A stretch of DNA of 64,000 bases from Alcaligenaceae bacterium (GTDB taxonomy: Bacteria; Pseudomonadota; Gammaproteobacteria; Burkholderiales; Burkholderiaceae_B). The position numbers and the translations under genes are program-made. The stretch is taken from contig JAJUGV010000005.1 of the NCBI GenBank assembly GCA_029265795.1, positions 1 through 64,000 of the forward strand, given 5' to 3'. Of this stretch, positions 34,259 through 42,531 are shown in pieces. Below the pieces are notes generated by a model. The model had not been told where the DNA came from. It saw nothing but the letters and a program-made list of their open reading frames with translations, and did no database searches. Within the stretch, counting starts at the first letter, position 1; each line of letters begins with the position of its first letter.

Positions 34259-34792
34259 TTACAGGGTCTCGACGACGTGATTCTGGTTCGTGTAGATGCA
34301 AAGGTCGCCGGCGATGGCCAGGGACTTGCGAACGATGTCTTCGGGTGACAGATCGGTGTTCTTGAGCAGCGCAAGAGCCGCGGATTGGGCATAGGCGCCG
34401 CCGGATCCGATAGCGGCGATGCCGTCTTCAGGTTCCAAGACGTCGCCGTTGCCGGTCAGTACCAGGGTATGTTCGTTGTCGGCCACGATAAGCATAGCTT
34501 CCAGACGACGCAGTACGCGGTCGGTACGCCAGTCTTTGGTCAGTTCCACCGCCGCACGCAGCAGGTTGCCCTGGTGTTTTTCGAGCTTGGCTTCGAAGCG
34601 TTCCTGCAGCGTGAAGGCATCCGCGGTAGCGCCGGCAAAGCCTGCCAGTATGCGGTCTTGATAAAGCTTGCGAATCTTGCGGGCCGTGCCCTTGATCACG
34701 ATGTTGCCCAGCGTGACTTGGCCGTCTCCGCCAATGGCGACCTGATCGCCACGACGGACGCAAAGTATGGTGGTAGCGTGAAATTGTTCCAT
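34259..34792 (-). CDS. hslV: ATP-dependent protease peptidase subunit HslV
   Basis: The proteasome-like peptidase of the HslUV complex. The 177-residue precursor [15 protein letters not shown] would be cut before Thr7 to expose the catalytic threonine, leaving a six-residue propeptide. [10 protein letters not shown] and [22 protein letters not shown] are family motifs. The C-terminal part has the Na-binding [20 protein letters not shown] region. AGGAAG lies six bases before the ATG. The promoter upstream is of the heat-shock type. Confidence 0.97.
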   Translation of the reverse strand: MEQFHATTILCVRRGDQVAIGGDGQVTLGNIVIKGTARKIRKLYQDRILAGFAGATADAFTLQERFEAKLEKHQGNLLRAAVELTKDWRTDRVLRRLEAMLIVADNEHTLVLTGNGDVLEPEDGIAAIGSGGAYAQSAALALLKNTDLSPEDIVRKSLAIAGDLCIYTNQNHVVETL

Positions 34793-34815
34793 GGAATCTT
34801 CCTATTGAAGCTTTC

Positions 34816-34843
34816 ACATGGGGATGCCTGCTTCAATTTCAAG
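34816..34843 (-). promoter_or_regulatory. Sigma-32 (RpoH) heat-shock promoter of hslVU
   Basis: On the minus strand CTTGAAA (34837-34843) and CCCCATGT (34816-34823) are separated by 13 bases. This matches the RpoH consensus CTTGAA-N13-15-CCCCATNT at every fixed position. It ends 24 bases before the hslV start codon, giving a short leader, and lies downstream of the dksA end. Confidence 0.88.
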
Positions 34844-34862
34844 TGAAGAGGCGAAAGATGCG

Positions 34863-34883
34863 GCGGGCGGACAGGCCGCCCGC
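34863..34883 (-). terminator. Candidate terminator of dksA
   Basis: A perfect 8-bp G/C stem (GCGGGCGG and CCGCCCGC) with a five-base loop, 20 bases after the dksA stop on the minus strand and just before the hslVU heat-shock promoter. A short T-containing stretch (ATCTTTC) follows. It would insulate hslVU from dksA. Confidence 0.6.
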
Positions 34884-34902
34884 GCGAAGAGAAGAGGTGT
34901 GC

Positions 34903-35346
34903 TTAGTCGCCGTAGAGTTTCTGGCGCATTTCGCGACGCTCTTGAGCTTCGAGCGACAGCGTCGCGGTGGGGCGAGCCAGCAGGCGCGCAATACCGATTG
35001 GTTCGCCGGTTTCTTCACAATAGCCGTAATCGCCCGCATCGATACTGGCGATAGCCTGTTGAACTTTTTTCAGCAGTTTCCGTTCGCGGTCGCGGGTACG
35101 CAGTTCCAGAGCGTGCTCTTCCTCGATGGTGGCACGGTCGGCCGGATCAGGCACGAATTGGGTTTCGCGCAAGTTCTCCGTGGTGGCACCTGCGTTATTG
35201 AGGATTTCCTGCTCGAGCTCTTTCAGACGATTGCGAAAGAAAGCGAGCTGAACCGGATTCATGTATTCGGATTCCGGCATGGCCAGGAGCTCTTCTTCAG
35301 TAGGAAGTTGCTCCGGAGTCATGACGTTGGCAGTTTTACTAACCAT
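34903..35346 (-). CDS. dksA: RNA polymerase-binding DksA, Cys-poor form
   Basis: Works with ppGpp in the RNA polymerase secondary channel to redirect transcription. In the 147 residues the coiled-coil tip Asp-Pro-Ala-Asp-Arg (67-71) with the two key acidic residues is intact, and ELRTRDRERKLLKK follows. The zinc finger is degenerate: the four Cys of E. coli DksA correspond to Cys110, Thr113, Ser131 and Ala134, so zinc is unlikely to be bound. It lies beside a COG0523 GTPase gene and zur. Other betaproteobacteria have similar housekeeping DksA, so this may be the only copy. Confidence 0.93.
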   Translation of the reverse strand: MVSKTANVMTPEQLPTEEELLAMPESEYMNPVQLAFFRNRLKELEQEILNNAGATTENLRETQFVPDPADRATIEEEHALELRTRDRERKLLKKVQQAIASIDAGDYGYCEETGEPIGIARLLARPTATLSLEAQERREMRQKLYGD

Positions 35347-35415
35347 GTTGCATCCTCTTTCTTCTAGTGAGAGTCGGGGAGCCGTACGCAGAACGGGTGT
35401 CTTGCGCGAACCGGC

Positions 35416-36510
35416 TCATACCAGACATTGTTCCAGACCCCGCTTGAAAATCTCTTGGGGCAGTTTACGACCTATGAATACCATCTTGGTACTAGGCTTT
35501 TCACCTGAAAGCCAGGGTTTACCGGGCTCTGCGCCCATCATCATGTGTACGCCCTGAAACAGCATGCGGCGATTAATACCTTTCAGGAAAAGGATTCCCT
35601 TATACCGCAGCAGGTCAGGGCCGTAGACCTGAACGATGCCGCCCAGGAATTCTTCGAGGCGCTCCGGGTCGAAAGCACGGTTTGACCGGAATACAAACGC
35701 GCCGATCTCATCCTGATGAGCATGGTGATGATGATGGCCGTGATCGTGTCCGCAGTGTTCTCCACATTCCCCTTCATGGTCGTGGTGATGGTGCGAATGA
35801 GCGGCATCCGGATGTTCTTCGGCAAGAAAGTCCGGGTCGATATCCAGAATCGTGTTCAGATTGAAGCCACTGATATCCAGCAAGGCCTGGAGGTCAGTTT
35901 CACCGAAATGCACGGGCGTGATGGGCGCGCGTGGATTAATACGCAGCAGGCGGGCACGTAGTGCCTGATACTCCTCATCACTTACCAGGTCTTTCTTGGA
36001 AACCAGGATACGGTCGGCAAAGCCGGCCTGTTTCTGCGCTTCTTCCTGGCGATCCAGCGTTTCCATGCCGTGCTTGGCGTCAACCACGGTGATGACGGCG
36101 TCCAACTTGTAATAGCCGGCAATTTCGTCGTCCATGAAGAAGGTCTGGCAGACGGGGCCCGGGTTTGCCATGCCGGTGGTTTCGATGATGACGCGTTCGA
36201 AGTTCAGCTCGCCTGACTGGCGGCGCTGACGCAATTCGTCGAGCGTACGCATCAGGTCACCCCGCACGGTACAGCAGACACAGCCATTGCTCAGCTCGAC
36301 GATTTCTTCGTCAGTGTCCTGCACGAGAAGGTCGTTGTCGATGCTTTCGGGGCCGAATTCGTTTTCGATGACGGCAATGCGCTTGCCGTGATACTCGGTG
36401 AGAATCCGCTTTAACAGTGTGGTCTTTCCAGCCCCGAGAAAGCCGGTTAGTACGGTGACTGGCACCATGTCTTGGATGCGTGGCTTTCCAACGCTTGCGG
36501 CTTGACTCAT
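35416..36510 (-). CDS. COG0523 (CobW/YjiA/ZigA) GTP-binding metal-trafficking protein
   Basis: A 364-residue G3E-family GTPase. Walker A is GFLGAGKTT (23-31), the metal-site motif GCVCC is at 76-80, ETTGMANPGPV forms switch II, and SKKDL replaces the NKxD motif for guanine recognition. A His-rich insertion (about 235-265) precedes the C-terminal CobW_C domain. Location next to zur indicates zinc delivery. ATG at 36510 is preferred over 36549. It lies 72 bases downstream of zur on the same strand. Confidence 0.92.
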   Translation of the reverse strand: MSQAASVGKPRIQDMVPVTVLTGFLGAGKTTLLKRILTEYHGKRIAVIENEFGPESIDNDLLVQDTDEEIVELSNGCVCCTVRGDLMRTLDELRQRRQSGELNFERVIIETTGMANPGPVCQTFFMDDEIAGYYKLDAVITVVDAKHGMETLDRQEEAQKQAGFADRILVSKKDLVSDEEYQALRARLLRINPRAPITPVHFGETDLQALLDISGFNLNTILDIDPDFLAEEHPDAAHSHHHHDHEGECGEHCGHDHGHHHHHAHQDEIGAFVFRSNRAFDPERLEEFLGGIVQVYGPDLLRYKGILFLKGINRRMLFQGVHMMMGAEPGKPWLSGEKPSTKMVFIGRKLPQEIFKRGLEQCLV

Positions 36511-36582
36511 GACTGATCTCTCGCTGTTCACCGGCCTGTAGCCGGGCAAAATCCAGTGTGCGATTACATCACAGAGGAAGGG

Positions 36583-37062
36583 TTAGGGCAAACGACCATT
36601 GCAGACCTTGCAAAGGCCTCGCAATTCGGTCTCGTGGCCGGAGAGCCGGAAGCCCGCTTGCGCCACTTTATCGGCCAGCCTTTCGGTCAGCGCCGGGTCT
36701 CTTAGCTCGGCTACCAGGCCGCAACTGGTGCACACCACAAGGAGATCGTGTGGCTCGCCCGCAGCGTCGCGACAGGCCGTCCAGGCGTTGATAGCGTCCA
36801 GTCGGTGTACGAGGCCTTCTTCAACCAGAAAGTCCAGCGCGCGATAGACGGTGGGTGGGGCTGCACCGGCGAGGTCATCGCGTATGAGCTCAAGCAATTC
36901 ATATGCCTTAACGCTGCGACCCTGCTGCAGAAGGATTTCCAGCACTTTACGGCGAATAGGAGTCAGGCGCCTTCCACGCGATTCACACAGCGTGTGCGCG
37001 GTTTCTAGTTGCGCGGCAATCTGCGCCGCAGTGGGTGAAGCCTGGACATTCATGGTCATCAT
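36583..37062 (-). CDS. zur: Zinc uptake regulator Zur (Fur family)
   Basis: A 159-residue Fur-family repressor. The N-terminal winged helix includes RRLTPIRRKVLEILLQQ and PPTVYRALDFLVEEGLVHRLD. The C-terminal dimer domain has the structural zinc site Cys111-x2-Cys114 and Cys151-x2-Cys154. Identity as Zur rather than Fur is inferred from the divergent znu operon, the COG0523 neighbour and the site at 37086. Alternative starts exist at the clustered ATGs (37062, 37059, 37053). Confidence 0.9.
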   Translation of the reverse strand: MMTMNVQASPTAAQIAAQLETAHTLCESRGRRLTPIRRKVLEILLQQGRSVKAYELLELIRDDLAGAAPPTVYRALDFLVEEGLVHRLDAINAWTACRDAAGEPHDLLVVCTSCGLVAELRDPALTERLADKVAQAGFRLSGHETELRGLCKVCNGRLP

Positions 37063-37085
37063 CAGTTTGTTCAGTACTTAGACAT

Positions 37086-37098
37086 GTTATAACATAAC
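37086..37098 (+). promoter_or_regulatory. Zur box between zur and the znu operon
   Basis: GTTAT-AAC-ATAAC, a palindrome matching the core of known Zur sites (GTTATNNNATAAC), in the 62-base gap between the divergent zur (start 37062) and znu genes (first ORF at 37125). Its A/T content overlaps a possible -10 element, so Zur bound here could repress both directions. Confidence 0.8.
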
Positions 37099-37124
37099 GA
37101 AATTCTCGCTTAGCTGCATTCATC

Positions 37125-37271
37125 ATGATATCCATCGTTCCAGCTTCCAGTTCGCGCAGACACAAGCGCGTCTCCTTGCTGATGGCCTCAAGTCTGACCC
37201 GTATTGCCGTGGCGCTTGCTGCAGTGCTGGCGATCTGGCTGGCGACGGCATGGGCGCTGGGGTGGGTGTGA
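37125..37271 (+). CDS. 48-residue membrane peptide leading the znu operon
   Basis: An ORF of 48 codons starting ATG 26 bases after the Zur box. A basic N-terminus (SSSRRHKRVSLL) is followed by one strong hydrophobic helix (IAVALAAVLAIWLATAWALGW). Its stop overlaps the start of the ATPase gene as TGATG, a typical coupling arrangement, which is the best evidence that it is translated. No family is recognised. It could be a small transporter subunit or simply a coupling leader. Confidence 0.6.
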   Translation: MISIVPASSSRRHKRVSLLMASSLTRIAVALAAVLAIWLATAWALGWV

Positions 37272-38011
37272 TGGCGGCGCGTCCTGATACTTATTCGCCC
37301 GCGGCTGTGATTGAGTTGGAAGAAGTCAGCCTTGGCTGGCGAGACAAGGTAGCCGTACGGGATTTGAGCGGTTGCTTCGAGAAAGGTTCGCTCACCGCTG
37401 TGGTGGGCCCCAACGGGGCCGGCAAATCCACCCTGCTGCGGGGCATTATGGGTTTGGTGAGCCCGCTGGCCGGGCGCATCCGTGTGACGGGTGAAAGCGA
37501 CGGAACACCCGCATTCATGCCCCAGCAGGGGGACTTCGATCGCAGCTTTCCGGTCAGCACGCGTGATTTTGTGGCGATGGGAGCGTGGCGTCGGGTGGGG
37601 CCGTGGCGTGCTTTCAGTAGCGCCGAACGGCAGCGACTGGACGAAGCAATGCAGGCTGTCGGCTTGGGGGATTTTGGACGCCGGCCACTTTCGACGCTGT
37701 CCGGCGGGCAGTTGCAACGCGCCTTATTCGCCAGGCTGATGCTCCATGATGCTGACACCTATATGTTGGACGAGCCCTTTTCCGCCGTCGATCGTGCCAC
37801 GACCGAAGACTTAATGGATTTGGTGTTGGAGTGGAATCGCTGTAATAAGACGGTGGTCGTGGTATTGCATGACCTGGAATTGGTTCGTCGCTGTTTTCCG
37901 CAAACATTGCTCCTTGCCGGGCAATGCGTTGCCTGGGGAAGTACAGATGAGGTATTGACCCCAGAGAACCTGCACCTGGCACGTCACCTGTGTGCGGGAG
38001 ATTACCTGTGA
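37271..38011 (+). CDS. znuC: Zinc ABC transporter ATP-binding protein (ZnuC-like)
   Basis: A 246-residue ATPase with Walker A GPNGAGKST, Q-loop MPQQGDF, signature LSGGQLQRALFARLML, Walker B TYMLDEPFSAVD and switch His in VVLHDLE. The start at 37271 overlaps the stop of the small upstream ORF; an in-frame GTG-type start at 37250 is less likely. It belongs to the manganese/zinc/iron chelate uptake family; zinc is inferred from zur and the Zur box. Confidence 0.9.
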   Translation: MAARPDTYSPAAVIELEEVSLGWRDKVAVRDLSGCFEKGSLTAVVGPNGAGKSTLLRGIMGLVSPLAGRIRVTGESDGTPAFMPQQGDFDRSFPVSTRDFVAMGAWRRVGPWRAFSSAERQRLDEAMQAVGLGDFGRRPLSTLSGGQLQRALFARLMLHDADTYMLDEPFSAVDRATTEDLMDLVLEWNRCNKTVVVVLHDLELVRRCFPQTLLLAGQCVAWGSTDEVLTPENLHLARHLCAGDYL

Positions 38012-38907
38012 ACAGTATTGAGTTACTGTATTTGCCGTTCGTGGAATTCGGTTTCATGCGTCGCGCACTGGTCGGCGCAGTCGCCCTCGCGTTGGCTGCT
38101 GGGCCACTTGGCGTATTTCTGATTCTGCGGCGTATGAGCCTCATGGGCGATGCGATGGCGCACGCCATACTGCCCGGCGTAGCCGTAGGCTTTTTGACCG
38201 CCGGGCTTTCCCTTACCGCTATGACCATCGGGGGCATGATCACCGGAGTGATCGTGGCCTTGCTGGCCGCTGCGGTAGCGCGTCTCACACCACAGCGTGA
38301 AGATGCCAGTTTTGCGGCGTTCTACCTGGTGTCACTCGGCGTGGGAGTGCTTTTGATTTCACTGCGCGGCAGTAATATGGAGCTATTGCATGTGCTGTTT
38401 GGGACAGTGCTTGGAATGAGCGATGCCGCCCTGCTATTAGTGGCTGCCACTTCCAGTATTACCTTGCTGGTGTTAGCCCTTATCTTCCGGCCGCTGGTGC
38501 TTGAGTGCATGGACCCTTTGTTTCTGCGCAGCGAAAGCCGCATGGGGCCGGTGGTTCACGTCGTCTTTCTGCTATTGCTCGTCATGACCTTGGTGGCCGG
38601 ATTTCAGGTCTTGGGCACACTCATGGTAGTAGGCATCATGATGCTCCCAGCGGCGGCGGCGCGCTTTTGGGCCGTGACCGCAATCGGCCAAATGGCGTTA
38701 GCTGCATTGGTGGGGGCTTTTGCCTCGTTCTCCGGTCTATTGCTTTCGTACTACGCCAATCTGCCTGCTTCTCCGGCGATCATATTGGCTGCAGGAATTG
38801 TATATTTTCTTTCTGTGACCTTTGGTAGGCAGGGGGGCTTGTGGCAGGTAGCCAAGCAGGCTCGTGCCCGTAGCCTGCGGCTTTCCCGAATCCCGGAGCG
38901 AAACTGA
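38008..38907 (+). CDS. znuB: Zinc ABC transporter permease (ZnuB-like)
   Basis: A 299-residue ABC-3 family permease with about eight hydrophobic helices. LILRRMSLMGDAMAHAILPGVAVGF and LGTLMVVGIMMLPAAAARFW are family hallmarks. The start is GTG at 38008, overlapping the ATPase stop (GTGA), and its own stop overlaps the binding-protein start (TGATG), so the operon is translationally coupled throughout. Confidence 0.92.
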   Translation: MNSIELLYLPFVEFGFMRRALVGAVALALAAGPLGVFLILRRMSLMGDAMAHAILPGVAVGFLTAGLSLTAMTIGGMITGVIVALLAAAVARLTPQREDASFAAFYLVSLGVGVLLISLRGSNMELLHVLFGTVLGMSDAALLLVAATSSITLLVLALIFRPLVLECMDPLFLRSESRMGPVVHVVFLLLLVMTLVAGFQVLGTLMVVGIMMLPAAAARFWAVTAIGQMALAALVGAFASFSGLLLSYYANLPASPAIILAAGIVYFLSVTFGRQGGLWQVAKQARARSLRLSRIPERN

Positions 38908-39917
38908 TGCCTTATCACAAGTTCTATACATCGTTCCCGCATCGCGCCCGGCGCAGGCGATTGCTGGGCATGGCTGGTGGTGCATTGGTGTTGGGTGCGT
39001 GGTCTGCAAGGGCAGTCTCACGCGATCCGCTGCCCGTGGTGGCCAGCTTTTCTATTCTGGGCGACATGGTGCGCGAGATCGGTGGAGAGCGAGTGACGGT
39101 GACCACCATAGTGGGGCGCAACAGCGACGTCCACAGCTTTGAACCCACGCCCGGGGACGCCAAGGCTTTGCAGCAGGCAAAGGCGCTGGTTTTGAACGGC
39201 CTGGGCTTTGAAGCCTGGCTGCCGCGATTGGTGGAGGCCTCCGGCTTCAATGGCGTGAGCGTGACCGCCAGCGAGGGCGTGGTGGTGCGCCAATTGAATC
39301 CCGAAACCGGCGAGGCGACGCACACTGAATCCAAGCATGCCGAAGCCGGGCATGGCGATCACGATCACACGCATGGCGATGTGGATCCCCACGCATGGCA
39401 GGATTTAGCCAACGGCATGCTGTACGCACGTAACATTGCAGCCGGGCTGGCGCGTGCCGACCCTCGGAATGCCAGTTATTACGAAAGTCGGGCGTCAGGG
39501 TATATCGCAAGAATGAAAGCGCTGGACAACGAAGTGCGCTCGGCCCTTGCCGCGATTCCTCCCGAACATCGGAGGGTGATTTCCTCGCACGACGCTTTCG
39601 GTTACTTCGGGGATGCCTACGGTATCGAGTTCATTCCAGTGGCGGGGCTGTCGAGTCAGGCGGAGCCCTCGGCACGCGATGTGGCGCGCATCATTCAACT
39701 GGCCCGCGAAAAACGCGTCAGCGGGGTGTTCATCGAAAACATGAGCAATCCGGCCTTGGCGCAGCAGGTGGCGCGGGAAAGCGATGTGCTCATGGGCGGC
39801 ACTCTTTATTCCGATGCTCTGGGGCCGGCAGATCAGCCGGCTTCTACGTATCTGGGGATGGTGAGCTGGAATGCAGGCCGGCTGGTTTATGTGCTTAAGC
39901 AGAGCGCACAAAAATAA
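38907..39917 (+). CDS. znuA: Zinc ABC transporter substrate-binding protein (ZnuA-like)
   Basis: A 336-residue cluster A-I (cluster 9) metal-binding lipoprotein-like protein. The N-terminus has a twin-arginine-like run (RRRRLLGMAGG) before a hydrophobic stretch and SARAVSRDP cleavage region. The metal-site His lie in DVHSFEPTP (first), the His/Asp-rich loop EAGHGDHDHTHGDVDPHAW, and SSHDAFGYF. The His-rich loop favours zinc over manganese. Last gene of the znu operon; convergent with xerC. Confidence 0.92.
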   Translation: MPYHKFYTSFPHRARRRRLLGMAGGALVLGAWSARAVSRDPLPVVASFSILGDMVREIGGERVTVTTIVGRNSDVHSFEPTPGDAKALQQAKALVLNGLGFEAWLPRLVEASGFNGVSVTASEGVVVRQLNPETGEATHTESKHAEAGHGDHDHTHGDVDPHAWQDLANGMLYARNIAAGLARADPRNASYYESRASGYIARMKALDNEVRSALAAIPPEHRRVISSHDAFGYFGDAYGIEFIPVAGLSSQAEPSARDVARIIQLAREKRVSGVFIENMSNPALAQQVARESDVLMGGTLYSDALGPADQPASTYLGMVSWNAGRLVYVLKQSAQK

Positions 39918-39929
39918 GCGCCGCAGGCG

Positions 39930-40892
39930 TTATGCCGGGTCTTTCTTGCGCCCCGCGCGGGGGTGAGCCTGGTCGTAGGCTTGTGCCAGGTGCTGGAAAT
40001 CCAGGCGGGTATAGATCTGTGTAGTCGAAATATTAGCGTGGCCTAGTAACTCCTGGACGGCGCGCAGGTCTTGTGCCGATTGCAGAAGATGGCTGGCAAA
40101 ACTGTGCCGAAGGCTGTGTGGATGCACATGCACAGGAAGCCCAGCACGCCTGGCCAGTCCGGCCAACTGTTTCTGAACCACACGGGGCGAGATGCGGCCG
40201 CCTCTTACACCAAGGAATAGGGCGGCGTCGGAATCGGCATCGATGACAGGTCGGCGCTCCAGCTGCGGACGCATCTGCAACCATTGCTGCAAGGCTTCTA
40301 TCGCCTTGCGGCCTAAAGGCACGCTGCGCGATTTTCCTCCCTTGCCCCGGACGATTGCTTCGCCGGCTTCCAGGTCGATCCAACTATGTGACTCATACCC
40401 GGGTTGACGCCGATGCTGTATATCCAAACCTACCAGTTCCCCCAAACGCAGACCGCTTGAATACAGTACCTCGAACATAGCCTGATCGCGCCACTCCACT
40501 GCGCTTGTGGGCGAAGGGAGCCCGCTACGCTCAAGAAGCGACTGCGTCTGGTCGACCGATAGTGCTTTGGGCAGAGGCCGGGTTGCTTTAGGCGCCCGTA
40601 CCCCGACGACAGGGTTTCCCGGCAGGCCCGCCCGAGGTGCCCACCATGCATAAAAGCCGCGCCAAGCCGAAAGCATGCGCGCCAGACTACGCGGGTGATG
40701 ACCGGCTGCGTGCAGGCGTGCTACGGCCTGCCGTATATGGATTTCGGAGACCCGTTCAAGCGGAACGTCGCGGGCGTACTCGCAAAGTAGTTGCAGATCG
40801 CGCCGGTACCCCGCCAGCGTGTGCACGGAGTAGCGTCGCTGGCCGCCCAGGAGCTGCAGCCACTCGACCATTGGCGCCGGCAGCGTAACCAC
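39930..40892 (-). CDS. xerC: Tyrosine recombinase XerC
   Basis: Resolves chromosome dimers at dif with XerD. The 320-residue protein has the N-terminal core-binding domain and the catalytic residues Arg149 (GLRLGELVGL), Lys184, His259 and Arg262 (HPHSLRHSFASHLL), His285 (LLGHANIS) and the nucleophile Tyr294. A GTG start at 40892 is used; an ATG seven codons later is an alternative. The position after DUF484 and dapF is the standard chromosomal one, so this is the housekeeping gene, not a mobile-element integrase. Confidence 0.96.
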   Translation of the reverse strand: MVTLPAPMVEWLQLLGGQRRYSVHTLAGYRRDLQLLCEYARDVPLERVSEIHIRQAVARLHAAGHHPRSLARMLSAWRGFYAWWAPRAGLPGNPVVGVRAPKATRPLPKALSVDQTQSLLERSGLPSPTSAVEWRDQAMFEVLYSSGLRLGELVGLDIQHRRQPGYESHSWIDLEAGEAIVRGKGGKSRSVPLGRKAIEALQQWLQMRPQLERRPVIDADSDAALFLGVRGGRISPRVVQKQLAGLARRAGLPVHVHPHSLRHSFASHLLQSAQDLRAVQELLGHANISTTQIYTRLDFQHLAQAYDQAHPRAGRKKDPA

Positions 40893-40900
40893 GATGCGGC

Positions 40901-41578
40901 TCAGGCGAGGTCGGCTACGGACACATCCGGCAGGCGCTGTAAAGACGCAGAGGCAAGCCGGCCTATTGTGGCAAGGTAGTCGGTGCCCATATCGCTGGTG
41001 AAACGCCCCGGGTCTTCAGAGCCGAGCACGAGCATGCCAAAGGCGTTGATACCACCATCGGGCCGCAGCGCTATGCAGGCTAGGGATTGAGCAGACTCGT
41101 CCAGCCATTCGGCGGCCGGGCTGCCTTGCGCCGGACCACAATACGGATTCACCAGCGAACCTGCGTAGTTTTTCAGGGCATCGCCGACTTCCTGTACGTA
41201 GGGGCTCGGGCCTTCCTTGTCCCACACCCGGAGAATGACCGTCGGCAACTCGAAGATGCCCTGCAGGCGGTCGACAATCAAAGCCGGTATTTCCTGCGCG
41301 TCGTCTTGTGCCAGCATGTCGCAACACCATTGCATAAGCTGCTGGCTAATACGCTCGTTACCGCTGGCGTTATGCAATAGCGTGGCGAGCTTCCATTCCA
41401 GCTCCTTGCAGCGATTGCGCAAGGTCAGTATCTGCCGTTCACCCAAAGAGATGGCGCGAGCTTCGTGCGGATGAGGCACGCGAAGATCGGCGAAGATTTG
41501 CGCGTGTTCCTGGAAAAATTGCGGATTCGTTTGCAGGAAGAGGGCGACGTCCTCGGGTGTAGGCGTCTGGCGGGTCAT
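40901..41578 (-). CDS. DUF484 family protein
   Basis: A 225-residue protein starting with TPEDVALFLQTNPQFFQEHAQ, the hallmark N-terminal helix of DUF484, followed by a predicted coiled segment (QILTLRNRCKELEWKLATLL) and a GAF-like C-terminal domain. It lies between dapF and xerC, eight bases before the latter. The dapF-DUF484-xerC order is widespread. Function is undetermined. Confidence 0.92.
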   Translation of the reverse strand: MTRQTPTPEDVALFLQTNPQFFQEHAQIFADLRVPHPHEARAISLGERQILTLRNRCKELEWKLATLLHNASGNERISQQLMQWCCDMLAQDDAQEIPALIVDRLQGIFELPTVILRVWDKEGPSPYVQEVGDALKNYAGSLVNPYCGPAQGSPAAEWLDESAQSLACIALRPDGGINAFGMLVLGSEDPGRFTSDMGTDYLATIGRLASASLQRLPDVSVADLA

Positions 41579-41608
41579 GAGTCGGGGTCCTCGAGATAGG
41601 TGGATCGT

Positions 41609-42496
41609 TCAGGCGGGCCTGCGCGCTTCATATTGTTCGACAAGAGCATCGATATCGACGCTACCTTGAAAAACGGTGGTGGCGGGGCCGCTCATGCGCA
41701 GGTTTCCGTTCTGCCAGGCGATTTGGAGTATGCCCCCCCGAGTATGGACGTGTACAGGCGAAGCAAGTCGCCCACGACGGATGCCGGCCACGGCGGCCGC
41801 ACAGGCGCCGGTGCCACATGCTAGCGTTTCACCCGCACCGCGCTCGTACACGCGCAGGCTGATAGTGTGCCGATCGAGTACATGCATGAAGCCAACATTG
41901 ACCCGGTCGGCGAAACGTTCATGAGATTCAATGAAGGGACCTGTCTGGTGGACGGCTGCAGCGTCAAGATCGTCGACTTCCAGCGCGGCATGCGGGTTGG
42001 AAATGCTCACCAGGGATAAACGGGCTGTACCGCCATCGGGTAGCGGCAGGTGCCACAACGTATCGGCCCCGCACGTAGAAGATTCCAGGCCGGCGGCATC
42101 GAAACCGACCGCCTCCGGGCCGTGGCGGGTCTGGCCCATATCAACTTCCACTAAGCCTGATTCGGACTCATGCAAGGTGATAAGACCCGTGGCGATTTCC
42201 GCGCGCAGCGGGTTGCGTCGTGACAGGCCCTGTTGGTGGACGAAGCGCACGAAGCAGCGCGCGCCGTTACCGCAGTGTTCGACCTCACCGCCATCGGCGT
42301 TGAAGATGCGGTAGCGGAAGTCCGCCTCGGGATGTGACGGCGCCTCGACCAGCAGAATTTGGTCGGCACCGATGCCGAAGTGGCGGTCTGCCAGCGCTCG
42401 GGCACGCTCAGGCGTCATGTCGATGGCCTGGCTCATGCCATCGAGCACGACGAAGTCGTTGCCGGCGCCCTGCATTTTTGTGAAGGTCCACATCAT
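41609..42496 (-). CDS. dapF: Diaminopimelate epimerase
   Basis: Converts LL- to meso-diaminopimelate for lysine and peptidoglycan. The 295 residues carry the FTKMQGAGNDFVVLDG start, the first catalytic Cys in GGEVEHCGNGARCF, and the second in ETLACGTGACAAAV, with VSISNPHAALEV between them. Starts at 42496 and 42493 are adjacent ATGs. No Shine-Dalgarno precedes them. A TATAAT on the minus strand (42504-42509) lies seven bases upstream, so a leaderless transcript is possible. Confidence 0.95.
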   Translation of the reverse strand: MMWTFTKMQGAGNDFVVLDGMSQAIDMTPERARALADRHFGIGADQILLVEAPSHPEADFRYRIFNADGGEVEHCGNGARCFVRFVHQQGLSRRNPLRAEIATGLITLHESESGLVEVDMGQTRHGPEAVGFDAAGLESSTCGADTLWHLPLPDGGTARLSLVSISNPHAALEVDDLDAAAVHQTGPFIESHERFADRVNVGFMHVLDRHTISLRVYERGAGETLACGTGACAAAVAGIRRGRLASPVHVHTRGGILQIAWQNGNLRMSGPATTVFQGSVDIDALVEQYEARRPA

Positions 42497-42503
42497 GCAT
42501 TGC

Positions 42504-42509
42504 ATTATA
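42504..42509 (-). promoter_or_regulatory. Consensus -10 hexamer just before dapF
   Basis: A perfect TATAAT on the minus strand between the lpxL stop and the dapF start, ending seven bases before the first candidate ATG. No clear -35 hexamer is seen. This would give a leaderless or near-leaderless dapF transcript. Confidence 0.3.
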
Positions 42510-42531
42510 CGGAGCTGCAGGGCGGCGCGAC

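Noticed and set aside
39930-40892. Tyrosine recombinase as sign of a mobile element
   Set aside because: It lies in the conserved dapF-DUF484-xerC order and matches housekeeping XerC; no attachment repeats or phage genes are nearby.
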